Source: CAZRVH01 sp964624905
GTDB lineage: Bacteria > Patescibacteriota > Gracilibacteria > Peribacterales > Peribacteraceae
Assembly: GCA_964624905.1 (NCBI GenBank)
Contig: CAZUYK010000004.1
Span: 19,475 to 83,474 of the forward strand
Reading direction: 5' to 3'
DNA length: 64,000 bases
Shown: positions 51,107 through 59,069 of the stretch, in pieces
Layout of the letters: every line of letters starts with the position of its first letter
Position numbering within the stretch: the first letter of the stretch is position 1
Position numbers and translations under genes: made by a program
Notes under the pieces: generated by a model
The model's input: only the letters and a program-made list of their open reading frames with translations
What the model was told of the DNA's origin: nothing
The model's database searches: none

Positions 51107-52159
51107 TCACAGCAGGGACGGTTGGCCCGCGTCCGAAGACGGCGGCACCTTCCCTAATTTCTCGTACGCCTTGCGCGCCGCGACGCGACCCTTGGGCGTG
51201 CGTTGGATGTATCCGTTCTGCATGAGGTACGGCTCGTACACGTCCTCGATCGTATCCTCCTCTTCCGCAAGCACGGCGCTGAGCGTAGAGAGTCCCACCG
51301 GTCCGCCGCCGAATGTGTCGACGATGGTCGTGAGTAATGCGCGGTCGGTGCGGTCGAGTCCGTCCCTGTCGATTTCGAGCGATGCCAACGTCTCCTGCAC
51401 GCATGCGGTACCGATCACTCCCTCATGGCGGATCTCCGCGAAGTCGCGGACGGCGCGCACCAAACGGTTGCCGATACGCGGCGTAGCGCGGCTGGCTCCG
51501 GCAATAATGGAAGCAGCGTCTTCGTTCATCGACATACCGAGGATTCCCGCGGAGCGATGCACGATCTTGCTCATTTCTTCCGGTTCGTAGAACGCGAGTT
51601 TGAACTGGTGGATGAAGCGATCGCGAAGCGGCGCACTGACCGATCCTGCTTTCGTCGTGGCTCCCACGAGCGTGAAAGGCTTCAGTGTGAGGCGCACGGA
51701 ACGCGCGGTCGGCCCCTTGCCGATGATGATGTCGAGAAGGAAATCTTCCATCGCGCCGTAGAGCACTTCCTCAATGGCGGGACGCAGGCGGTGGATTTCG
51801 TCGATGAACAGGATGTCCCCTTCCGCGAGGTTCGTGAGGAGGGATGCGAGGTCGCCCGGCTTCTCGATGGCCGGTCCGCTCGTCACGCGGATTTGCGCCC
51901 CCATCTCCTGCGCCAAAATATGCGCGAGCGTCGTCTTGCCCAGGCCCGGAGGACCGTGGAGCAACGTGTGACCCAACGGTTCCTTGCGTTTCATGGCCGC
52001 CTGCAAATAAATGAGGAGATGCTCCTTCACCTTCGACTGGCCGACGTACTCGTTCAAGGCGCGGGGACGCAACGTTTGTTCCAAAGCATCGATATCCTTC
52101 GGGATCTCCTGCGGTTCCACCACCGACTCCTGCCGTATCTGCTGACGCTTCAGTGCCAT
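51107..52159 (-). CDS. ruvB: Holliday junction branch-migration ATPase RuvB
   Basis: 350 residues. RuvB is the AAA+ motor of RuvAB branch migration. Walker A GPPGLGKTTLA, Walker B ILFIDEIHRL, the sensor-1 region TLVGATTKAG, an arginine finger in SAPLRDRF, and the winged helix with FGGGPVGLSTLS and GYIQRTPKGR. The start 52159 follows TACACT by 7 bases and gives the standard N-terminus; the frame opens at 52207. The gene is not next to ruvC or ruvA. Confidence 0.96.
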   Translation of the reverse strand: MALKRQQIRQESVVEPQEIPKDIDALEQTLRPRALNEYVGQSKVKEHLLIYLQAAMKRKEPLGHTLLHGPPGLGKTTLAHILAQEMGAQIRVTSGPAIEKPGDLASLLTNLAEGDILFIDEIHRLRPAIEEVLYGAMEDFLLDIIIGKGPTARSVRLTLKPFTLVGATTKAGSVSAPLRDRFIHQFKLAFYEPEEMSKIVHRSAGILGMSMNEDAASIIAGASRATPRIGNRLVRAVRDFAEIRHEGVIGTACVQETLASLEIDRDGLDRTDRALLTTIVDTFGGGPVGLSTLSAVLAEEEDTIEDVYEPYLMQNGYIQRTPKGRVAARKAYEKLGKVPPSSDAGQPSLL

Positions 52160-52211
52160 GGTCCAGAGTGTACCACCGAACACCATGGGAAATCCATGAT
52201 CGCGCATGACG

Positions 52212-52240
52212 AAGAACCCCTATCTTCTTAAGACAGGGGT
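52212..52240. other. Strong hairpin between ruvB and the gene at 52275
   Basis: GAACCCCTATCTT pairs with AAGACAGGGGTTC (one mismatch, 3-base loop). No long T-run follows, so a bidirectional weak terminator is only a possibility. It lies 53 bases upstream of ruvB and 35 bases after the stop of the next gene. Confidence 0.5.
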
Positions 52241-52274
52241 TCGTTCGTTGTTCCGACTGACGAGCATTTCGCGA

Positions 52275-52805
52275 TTACCCGTACTTGTAGATAATCCCAA
52301 GATCTTCTTCGATGATGGCGAAGAACTCATGCATGACTTCGAACCAGCACCAATTGAGATTATCCGGCCTCGTGTAGTCGCGCAGGAACACGCGACCGAG
52401 GAGATGCGGCAGGTTCTCCTGCGAAAACAACATGGGAAACACGGCCTCGCGCAGGACGATCCGGGTGAAGTCGCGATAGTAGTCGTTGAAGTACTGCACT
52501 TGATCGACATCGTACGGCATATCGATGTCGCTTCGCCGCTTGATCTCGACAAGGTAATCCGGGAGATTGCGCAGCAATGCCCGGGCGGACTCGTCATCCC
52601 ACGTCACGACTCCCACGGTGCCGATACGCGACGGCAACTCCCGCTCAACCAACTCACTCAGTCTTCCGCTGACGCCGTCTTCACCCGCAAGTTGCTTTGA
52701 TGACGCAAGGATCTTGCCGAGATCAAACGTTCTTCCGCTCCTTTTCCAAAGATTCCACAGTTCAACCACCGACTCACGATGCTTGCTACGCGTTTCTGTC
52801 GACAT
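52275..52805 (-). CDS. Hypothetical protein
   Basis: 176 residues, helical and probably cytosolic. ELPSRIGTVGVVTWDDESARAL and RLSELVERELPSRI near the centre look regular, and the last third (WFEVMHEFFAIIEEDLG) is rich in aromatic residues. No domain is recognised. Codon use is less GC-rich than in ruvB. Confidence 0.55.
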   Translation of the reverse strand: MSTETRSKHRESVVELWNLWKRSGRTFDLGKILASSKQLAGEDGVSGRLSELVERELPSRIGTVGVVTWDDESARALLRNLPDYLVEIKRRSDIDMPYDVDQVQYFNDYYRDFTRIVLREAVFPMLFSQENLPHLLGRVFLRDYTRPDNLNWCWFEVMHEFFAIIEEDLGIIYKYG

Positions 52806-53002
52806 CTACTGCCCTCGCCCTACGGATTGTGATGGAACAACGAAACTTCGATTAATATACAATATTATTTTAAAATAGCAAATATAGGGCTTTAAAGCGG
52901 TTAAAGATGGTTATTGACTCAATCAACGTAATATTATATAGTAACCCTCCTTCGGGTACCCCTTCCAGAACGACCCGGATCTCCGTATCATCCAAGCCTC
53001 CT

Positions 53003-53599
53003 ATGACGACGAAAGCAAAAGCACTCTCCACCGGCGCATTGCTCGTGGTCCTCATCGGCCTCGGTGCCGCCGACTACATTTCCAATAATGGTCTCCCGGC
53101 CGCCCTTCCCTCCACAGGAAGCGGATCTGTCTCTTCCGCTATCGTCGAAAATCCGACCAATACGGACCCCGTTGCCAAACAGGCAGGCGTAGATGTCCCA
53201 TCCGCCCTTAGCCAGCTTGGCTACGAAACGCAGTCCTCAACGGATTTGAGCATGTTGTCACAGGTGGTCACCGGCCAGCCCCAAACGCTCGTACTACTGA
53301 AAAATTCCGACCGCGTCGGTTCCGTCACCTGGATCGATTCGCCCCAGGTGAAAGCCTTCTTCATTTCCTTGAAAGAGGGGCTTTTGAGCGCGTTCTCCCC
53401 GAATGTACAGGATCTGCGCGATGAAACCCTGCAAGGCGAAGGACAGCCCGTTCGCAACATGCTGACCTTCCTGGACCCGTCCCTCAGCGAGGAACGCCTC
53501 GTCTTCGTCCGTGTCCGCGAGCGCTTGTACGAGTTCCACATCGCCAGCGGCAAGGAAACGGAGATGAACGCCCTGATTGAGGTATTGACGACGAAGTAA
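53003..53599 (+). CDS. Exported hypothetical protein
   Basis: 198 residues. A hydrophobic segment (STGALLVVLIGLGAADYI) near the N-terminus is a signal or anchor; a Ser/Gly/Thr/Pro stretch follows, then a folded region with QVVTGQPQTLVLLKNSDRV and a final helix. There is no recognised family. The start at 53003 is 11 bases after TATCAT. Immediately downstream is a 9-base-unit module, then rplK. Confidence 0.6.
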   Translation: MTTKAKALSTGALLVVLIGLGAADYISNNGLPAALPSTGSGSVSSAIVENPTNTDPVAKQAGVDVPSALSQLGYETQSSTDLSMLSQVVTGQPQTLVLLKNSDRVGSVTWIDSPQVKAFFISLKEGLLSAFSPNVQDLRDETLQGEGQPVRNMLTFLDPSLSEERLVFVRVRERLYEFHIASGKETEMNALIEVLTTK

Positions 53600-53606
53600 G
53601 AGAAAA

Positions 53607-53684
53607 GTAGCTGCATTAGCTTCATTAGGGGATAATTTGAAAAAGCCGCATCGCTAACGCAGCTAATGAAGCTAACGAAGCTGG
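53607..53684. repeat. Inverted module of degenerate 9-base units
   Basis: Left arm GTAGCTGCATTAGCTTCATTAGG is on the opposite strand CTAATGAAG-CTAATGCAG-CTA. The right arm (from 53654) reads CTAACGCAG-CTAATGAAG-CTAACGAAG-CT. The unit consensus is CTAAYGMAG. It follows the stop of the exported gene and precedes rplK. Confidence 0.7.
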
Positions 53685-53764
53685 ATTTCGTCCTAAACAA
53701 CCGTCAATTCACCTTTACAACCCTCAATTTCATAAGTACTCTCCCCGCACTTCCTACGTTTCCT

Positions 53765-54205
53765 ATGGCAAAAAAGATCAAGAAAGTCGTGAAAGCAATG
53801 GCCAAGGGCGGACAGGCGAACCCTGCTCCCCCACTCGGACCGATCCTCGGTCAGGCTGGAGTCGATATCCAGGGATTCTGCACGCAGTTCAACGCCCAGA
53901 CGAAGGATCGCATGGGACAGCTCGTTCCGATCGAGATCACGGTCTACGAAGATCGCTCGTTCTCCTTCATCACGAAGCAGCCGCCCGCCTCCGAGTTGAT
54001 CAAGGAGAAGGCGAAGATCCAGGCAGGAAGCGGAGAGCCGAACAAGAACAAGGTAGGAAAGATCACGGTCGCGCAGCTGCGCGAAATCGCCGAGATCAAG
54101 ATGCCGGACCTCAACGCGGCAAGCATCGAGGCTGCCATGAACTCGCTCGCCGGTACGGCACGCAGCATGGGAGTCACGGTCGAAGGCTTCACGACGGCGG
54201 CCTAA
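53765..54205 (+). CDS. rplK: 50S ribosomal protein uL11
   Basis: 146 residues. AKKIKKVVKAMAKGGQANPAPPLGPILGQAGVDIQ is split here: KGGQANPAPPLGPILGQAG is the diagnostic rRNA-binding segment, and the C-terminal KVGKITVAQLREIAEIKMPDLN is standard. uL11 sits at the GTPase centre. The start ATG 53765 is the only one giving the normal N-terminus. A strong terminator follows, so rplA is not co-transcribed, although in most bacteria rplK-rplA are one operon. Confidence 0.96.
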   Translation: MAKKIKKVVKAMAKGGQANPAPPLGPILGQAGVDIQGFCTQFNAQTKDRMGQLVPIEITVYEDRSFSFITKQPPASELIKEKAKIQAGSGEPNKNKVGKITVAQLREIAEIKMPDLNAASIEAAMNSLAGTARSMGVTVEGFTTAA

Positions 54206-54225
54206 TCACCCTTAAGATCATCACT

Positions 54226-54250
54226 AGGCGTTGCTCGCAACGCCTTTTTT
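54226..54250 (+). terminator. Rho-independent terminator after rplK
   Basis: AGGCGTTGC-TC-GCAACGCCT followed by six Ts: a perfect 9-bp stem. Confidence 0.95.
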
Positions 54251-54276
54251 GTGCATGAGAAAAGGAAATCCCTAGA

Positions 54277-54906
54277 ATGGAGTACGTCCTTTCCACCCTC
54301 TCCATGATGTCCATGTCCCTCGGAAGCCTGATCCAGTCGTCCGTCATGACCTACGCGATCATGCTCCCGCTCGCTTCTCTAATCCTGTTCTTCCTACTCT
54401 GCGTGCCCGCATTCATGCGAAGCAACGCACGCCCCATGGACATCGCGCGCGCCGCGTTCCACTGCCTCGCGCAGTCGGTCGGCATCGTCTTCATGATCGC
54501 GGGAAGCCTCCCGGCATTGCAGGTGGTGATCAGCAACCAAGCCCTCAGCAGCACGGCATACATGGGACTCCTCACTGTGTTCGCGGTCGGCGGACTCCTG
54601 TTCCTCTGGAATGACGTCCAGCTGAAGGGCATGAGCGTCGCATCCAAGGAAATCCCGGAGACGCTCTACTTCTACACCTGGAAATTCATCGGACTGCTCA
54701 TCGTCCTCTATTCGGGCATCTCGCTGGTACTTAGCCTGCTCTTCACTCCGGGAAATTTCATGGCCGGAGGCTGGATGATGCACGTCATCCTGTTCTTCTA
54801 CGGTATGATGATCTCGTTCTTCACGCTTACCCGCCCGCATATCACGGCTCCCGCCCCGGCGAGGATCGTCCCGACCGCCGCGAAGAAGAAGGCTTCCAAG
54901 AAGTAA
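54277..54906 (+). CDS. Integral membrane protein between rplK and rplA
   Basis: 209 residues with about six hydrophobic spans (for example MTYAIMLPLASLILFFLL; GIVFMIAGSLPALQVVI; KFIGLLIVLYSGISLVLSL) and a Lys-rich C-terminus. No family is recognised. The start may be 54277 or one of the in-frame ATGs from 54304. It has no clear promoter of the 6-base type. Confidence 0.65.
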   Translation: MEYVLSTLSMMSMSLGSLIQSSVMTYAIMLPLASLILFFLLCVPAFMRSNARPMDIARAAFHCLAQSVGIVFMIAGSLPALQVVISNQALSSTAYMGLLTVFAVGGLLFLWNDVQLKGMSVASKEIPETLYFYTWKFIGLLIVLYSGISLVLSLLFTPGNFMAGGWMMHVILFFYGMMISFFTLTRPHITAPAPARIVPTAAKKKASKK

Positions 54907-55051
54907 TCTGATTTGAAATCGACAATAGGTATCGTATTTTGACGTACCTGGCCTTGCCTTCGGTTTTCGGATGGGTAGACTGTCCCCGTTATCCCGTGGG
55001 AGTCCCGAGGACCCTGTCCAGGACGCTATCACCACATTCCCCCAACTTACT

Positions 55052-55762
55052 ATGGCACGTCAGAATGCCACTCCTGAAGATGTTCTCGCGAAGCGCGGGA
55101 AGAAATACCGCGAGAAGGCGGCTCTTGTGACCAAGGACAGCTACCCGCTGGCCGAGGCAACCGAGCTCGTTTCGCAGCTCTCCACCACGAAGTTCGATGC
55201 CACGGCGGAGGCGCACATCCGCATCAACGCCGACACGACGCAGGCAGACCAGCTGGTCCGCACGACGGTCGCCCTTCCGCACGGAACGGGTAAGACGGTC
55301 CGCATCGCCGCGTTCGTTCCTGAAGACATGGAAAGCGATGCCAAGAAGGCAGGCGCCGACGTCTACGGACTCGAGAGCCTCGTCGCCGATATCGAAGCCG
55401 GCAAGATCGACTTCGATGTCGCAGTGGCCGTTCCCCAGGTAATGAAAAGCCTTGGAAAGGTCGCAAAGATCCTCGGACAAAAAGGAATGATGCCGAACCC
55501 GAAGGCAGGAACGGTAACGGACAACCTCACGAAAACAATCGAAGCCCTGAAGAAAGGACGCATCGAATGCAAGATGGACAAGTTCGGAATCATCCACGTG
55601 CCTTTCGGCAAGGTATCCTTCGGAGGCAAGAAGTTGCAGGAGAACTTGGAAGCCATCATGGCCGCGTTGAACGAAGCACGTCCGTCCGGCATCAAGAACA
55701 CGTACATCCTCTCCGTCACGGTCGCCCCCACCATGGGCCCGGGCGTGAAGATCGCGTTGTAA
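55052..55762 (+). CDS. rplA: 50S ribosomal protein uL1
   Basis: 236 residues. The conserved rRNA-binding segment GQKGMMPNPKAGTVT, the AAFVPEDMESDAKKAGAD region and the C-terminal SVTVAPTMGPGVKI are clear. uL1 forms the mobile L1 stalk. TAGACT lies about 70 bases upstream, leaving a leader of about 68 bases with GGACCCTGTCC and CCCGTGGG-type short hairpins that could be an L1 autoregulation site. A strong terminator follows. Confidence 0.96.
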   Translation: MARQNATPEDVLAKRGKKYREKAALVTKDSYPLAEATELVSQLSTTKFDATAEAHIRINADTTQADQLVRTTVALPHGTGKTVRIAAFVPEDMESDAKKAGADVYGLESLVADIEAGKIDFDVAVAVPQVMKSLGKVAKILGQKGMMPNPKAGTVTDNLTKTIEALKKGRIECKMDKFGIIHVPFGKVSFGGKKLQENLEAIMAALNEARPSGIKNTYILSVTVAPTMGPGVKIAL

Positions 55763-55783
55763 TCAAGCCAATCAGTAAAATAA

Positions 55784-55808
55784 GAAGCGGCCTTCGGGCC
55801 GCTTTTTC
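55784..55808 (+). terminator. Rho-independent terminator after rplA
   Basis: AAGCGGCC-TTC-GGGCCGCTT with T-run, near-perfect stem. Confidence 0.92.
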
Positions 55809-55851
55809 GTGTCAATTGACTGTAGAACGCACTGGAGGAGAATGAGGAGCT

Positions 55852-56103
55852 ATGCCGCTCACTACAGAACATTACGACTTACAGATCCCCGAAGATACGT
55901 CGCCCGACACACTGAACGCGTGGGCCGATGCGCTTCATCAGGTTGGGACCCCTGATACGCAAGAGCGCATACAGATGGCGCGCAACCAGCGCCCCGATCA
56001 CATGATGAAAGTCCTGCGTCACGCCATACGCGGAATCTTCAATACATGGGTAAAAGAAGCCGATTGGAACAAAGCGCACGGACATGCCGTCGCTGCGTTC
56101 TGA
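55852..56103 (+). CDS. Small hypothetical protein
   Basis: 83 residues, probably helical (NAWADALHQVGTPDTQERI). A purine-rich GGAGGAGAATGAGGAGC ends 1 base before the ATG, with GAGGAG 2 bases upstream; spacing suggests an SD, though other starts nearby are possible. It converges on dus. There is no family. Confidence 0.6.
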   Translation: MPLTTEHYDLQIPEDTSPDTLNAWADALHQVGTPDTQERIQMARNQRPDHMMKVLRHAIRGIFNTWVKEADWNKAHGHAVAAF

Positions 56104-57084
56104 TCACCCCATCAAAATACTTTTTGCATCCTCCAATTTTTCCACGCGTACGAGCTTCTGGCGCATCTCCGACGCTCCGTCGAAACCTTTCACGTAACTC
56201 GACAAATGGCGACGCATTTCGAGCATTCCCCTCACCTCCCCTTTGGTACGCACCGCGAGCTCGCAGTGCTCCAGGATGAGCGGAACCTTTTCCTCGAATG
56301 ATAGGCGCTGGATCATCGGCGGCACTTGCTCGAGGGACTGTCCTTCTTTGTGTGCCTTCAGCGCGTCGCTCACTTCCTTCATCATCCACGGATTGCCGAA
56401 CGTACCGCGGCCGACCATCACGCCGTCCAGGTTGCCGATTTTTTCCACCGCATCCTGCGCATTGGCGATGTCGCCGTTGCCGATCACCGGGACTTTCAGG
56501 TGTTTCTTGAGTTCGTAGATCGGCTCCCAGTCAGCCTTGCCCGTGAACTTGTCGCAGAAACGGCGGCCGTGAATGGCGAACGCGTCGGCGCCGGCCTCCT
56601 CCAATTTCTGGCAAAAAGGAATGAGTGTCGTCTTGCTATCCCATCCCAAGCGCGTCTTCACACTCACCGGGATGCTGACAGCCTTCTTCGTGGCATGAAC
56701 GAGTTCGGCTGCGAGCTCGGGCTCGCGGATCAGCGCCGCCCCATGGCAGGACGACACCACTTTCGCCGCCGGGCATCCCATGTTGATGTCGATGCCGTCC
56801 GCCCCGCACTGTTCGATGATCTTCGCCGCCATAAGAAAATGCTCCGGCTTGTGCCCGAACACCTGCACGATGAACGGGAACTCGATCTCGGGATCGAACG
56901 CCATCATCTGCATCGTCTTCTTGCCGCCGTACGCCAACGCGTCGGTGCTGAGGAACTCGGTGTAGAGGACGGTATCGGGCGCGATCTTCTTGATCAGCTG
57001 ACGATACGACGCATCCGTGACGCCGGCCATCGGCGCGAGCGCGACGATGGGACGGGAGGCCGATGACCAGGAGAAGCGGGACAT
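56104..57084 (-). CDS. dus: tRNA-dihydrouridine synthase
   Basis: 326 residues, FMN-dependent. It reduces uridines in the D-loop of tRNA. VALAPMAGVTDASY, the catalytic Cys in INMGCPAAKVV, the FMN site KTRLGWDSKTTL, and NGDIANAQDAVE are family landmarks; a C-terminal helical domain follows. The start 57084 gives the normal N-terminus; the frame opens at 57303. DusA/B/C subtype is not called. Confidence 0.93.
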   Translation of the reverse strand: MSRFSWSSASRPIVALAPMAGVTDASYRQLIKKIAPDTVLYTEFLSTDALAYGGKKTMQMMAFDPEIEFPFIVQVFGHKPEHFLMAAKIIEQCGADGIDINMGCPAAKVVSSCHGAALIREPELAAELVHATKKAVSIPVSVKTRLGWDSKTTLIPFCQKLEEAGADAFAIHGRRFCDKFTGKADWEPIYELKKHLKVPVIGNGDIANAQDAVEKIGNLDGVMVGRGTFGNPWMMKEVSDALKAHKEGQSLEQVPPMIQRLSFEEKVPLILEHCELAVRTKGEVRGMLEMRRHLSSYVKGFDGASEMRQKLVRVEKLEDAKSILMG

Positions 57085-57105
57085 TTTGAGAAGAAAAGAT
57101 TCCTT

Positions 57106-57135
57106 ACCTGTCACCCCGAGCTTGTCGAGGGAAAA
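57106..57135. repeat. Dispersed TTCGACA-type repeat, degenerate
   Basis: GTCACCCCGAGCTTGTCGAG (reverse complement CTCGACAAGCTCGGGGTGAC) resembles the sequences at 1 and 41.0 kb. It lies just upstream of dus, close to a divergent pilin-like gene. Confidence 0.4.
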
Positions 57136-57226
57136 AGCAAGCCAGAGAACAACTGCGAAAAAACGCGAGTCGATTCGGGCATATTGTAGAGGAAATTTTC
57201 CCGGATTTACAGCACACTGTAGGCCT

Positions 57227-57583
57227 ATGCAACCCCTTTTTCGGGTGTACTGGGCCTTGGTAGGATTGATGATCCCGGTCGTTACGCACGCCCAGTTCTC
57301 CATCCTGACCCAGGAAGGCGGGTGTGACTACGTCAGCGGGAAGATCAAAGCGAAGTGCGTGCCCATCCTGATAGGACACCTGGTGCAAGTCCTTTTCAGC
57401 TTGATCGGGGTGTTCTTCCTCCTTAATGTGATTTTTGCTGGCTACCAAATGATGATCGGCGCCGCGACGGGAGAAGGAGACGGCAAAGGAAAAGACCGCC
57501 TGTTCCACTCCATCGGAGGATTCATTGCCGCAGCCTGCGCATACCTCGTAGTCGATCTAGTTATTACCCTTGCTGGCGCCTGA
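57227..57583 (+). CDS. T4SS pilin-like membrane protein
   Basis: 118 residues. Signal peptide LFRVYWALVGLMIPVVTHAQ; then a Cys-containing loop and two spans: LVQVLFSLIGVFFLLNVIFAGY and SIGGFIAAACAYLVVDLVI, separated by a Gly-rich, basic loop (GEGDGKGKDRL). This is the same plan as the three genes at 41-42.6 kb. CACACT lies 8 bases before the ATG. The permease gene starts 1 base after its stop. Confidence 0.7.
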   Translation: MQPLFRVYWALVGLMIPVVTHAQFSILTQEGGCDYVSGKIKAKCVPILIGHLVQVLFSLIGVFFLLNVIFAGYQMMIGAATGEGDGKGKDRLFHSIGGFIAAACAYLVVDLVITLAGA

Positions 57584-57584
57584 T

Positions 57585-58847
57585 ATGGCTGAGAAAAAAC
57601 AGAAACGGGAAGCCTTCACCTCATTCCGAATCCTCGGAAAGAAGGCGCAAAACCTCTTGCTGAAAGCGCATGAGATGAAGAAAAAGCAGGTGCAGATGGC
57701 CGCGGAAGAAGCGGTATTGGAAGATGTGGCTGCGGAATCCACGCTGCGTATCGAGTTTTCGCTGAAAAGCGTGGCACTCTCGACGATGGTCATCATCCTG
57801 GTCGCCGTGGGCGCCTGGATCGTCTACATGCTGACCAACACGATCATCCTCCTGCTGCTCGGATTCTTCGTCGCGGCGATCATGGACCCGGGCGTACGCT
57901 GGCTGGAACGCATGGGCTTCCCGCGCGGCATTGCGGTGCTCCTGCATTACTTCGTGGCGCTGTTCGTGTTCCTCTTCCTGCTCATCTCCCTCATTCCGAT
58001 CATCGCCCAGCAGATCCAGCAGATCGCGATCCTGCTGAACGACCAGGTGAACCTCTTCCTCGCCAACCCAAAAATCTCGCTCCCCTTCCTGGCGCCGGAC
58101 GTCAATGACCGACTGACGCAACTCGTCACGTCCACGTTGAAAGACCTCAGCATCCAGAACTTCACGACCGCGCTGCAAAGTTTTGGCAACGACCTTTCTT
58201 CCATCGCCCAGAATCTCACGGGGCTCGCGACGCAGATCGCCGGCTCGGTGGTCGGCTTCTTCGTGAACCTCGTCATCGTGCTCGTCCTGGCGTTCTTCAT
58301 CCAGGTGGAAAAGGAACACATCCATGTGTGGATCTCGGGCTTCCTGCCCAGCAGCGTACGCCTCTATTTAGATCGCAAGACCGAAGCGGTTCACTACAAG
58401 ATCGGCCAGTGGGCCCGCGGACAGATCTTGCTCGGGCTGAGCATCGGCGGCCTTGTCTTCATCGCCCTGGCCATCTGCGGCATCCCCTACGCCACCACCC
58501 TTGCGGTTCTCGCGGCCTTCACCGAATTCATCCCCTACCTGGGCCCCTTCATCGCAGCCATCCCCGCCATCCTCATCGCCTTCACGCAGGGCGGATGGGT
58601 GTGGGCCCTCATAGTCATGGGCGTCTACTACGTCATCCAGTGGTGCGAGAACAACTTGCTGGTACCGCTCATCATGAAGCGCGCCGTGGGATTGTCCCCC
58701 ATCGCCATCATGTTCGCGATGCTGGCGGGCTTCAGCTTCCCCATGGTCATCCACCCGATCCTCGGCCTGCTTCTCGCGGTGCCGGTGACAACTATTCTTA
58801 CCATCTTCCTCGAAGATTGGCGCAGTTACAGGAAAAAAGTCTCGTGA
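57585..58847 (+). CDS. AI-2E-type transporter family protein
   Basis: 420 residues, a PerM-like membrane protein with seven to eight spans. A Lys-rich cytosolic N-terminus precedes spans such as SLKSVALSTMVIILVAVGAW. The family core FFVNLVIVLVLAFFIQVEKE and the later GIPYATTLAVLAAFTEFIPYLGP (as ATTLAVLAAFTEFIPYLGP) are characteristic. Roles in the family range from AI-2 export to Na/Li(H) antiport, so the substrate is not known. It follows the pilin-like gene. Confidence 0.85.
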   Translation: MAEKKQKREAFTSFRILGKKAQNLLLKAHEMKKKQVQMAAEEAVLEDVAAESTLRIEFSLKSVALSTMVIILVAVGAWIVYMLTNTIILLLLGFFVAAIMDPGVRWLERMGFPRGIAVLLHYFVALFVFLFLLISLIPIIAQQIQQIAILLNDQVNLFLANPKISLPFLAPDVNDRLTQLVTSTLKDLSIQNFTTALQSFGNDLSSIAQNLTGLATQIAGSVVGFFVNLVIVLVLAFFIQVEKEHIHVWISGFLPSSVRLYLDRKTEAVHYKIGQWARGQILLGLSIGGLVFIALAICGIPYATTLAVLAAFTEFIPYLGPFIAAIPAILIAFTQGGWVWALIVMGVYYVIQWCENNLLVPLIMKRAVGLSPIAIMFAMLAGFSFPMVIHPILGLLLAVPVTTILTIFLEDWRSYRKKVS

Positions 58848-58963
58848 AGGGCGGAAAAGAAGCGAAAAGGCCGTGTCCGGACCGCATGCCAACGGCGCTT
58901 TACATCCTTCTAAGAGACCATGGTTTGATGGGTGCGTTCCTTTCAAAAAGTCGTCCTTTTGCT

Positions 58964-58969
58964 GTACAC
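58964..58969 (+). promoter_or_regulatory. Promoter -10 of clpC
   Basis: TACACT, followed by a leader of about 95 bases to the clpC start. The CIRCE-like element starts about 20 bases downstream. Confidence 0.5.
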
Positions 58970-58990
58970 TGACTTGAACAGAGCCCATAA

Positions 58991-59017
58991 TTATCACTCA
59001 TAACCCCTGAGTGACAG
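58991..59017 (+). promoter_or_regulatory. CIRCE-like operator upstream of clpC
   Basis: TTATCACTC-N9-GAGTGACAG. CIRCE, the HrcA operator, is TTAGCACTC-N9-GAGTGCTAA: the left half matches 8 of 9 bases and the right half 6 of 9, with the spacer exactly 9. It lies in the leader, where HrcA is known to bind. hrcA itself is not in the window. Confidence 0.65.
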
Positions 59018-59069
59018 GCCTCCTCCACCTTCCCGGTGACAGCGGCTCCATCCATCCTCCTCCCCCGTT

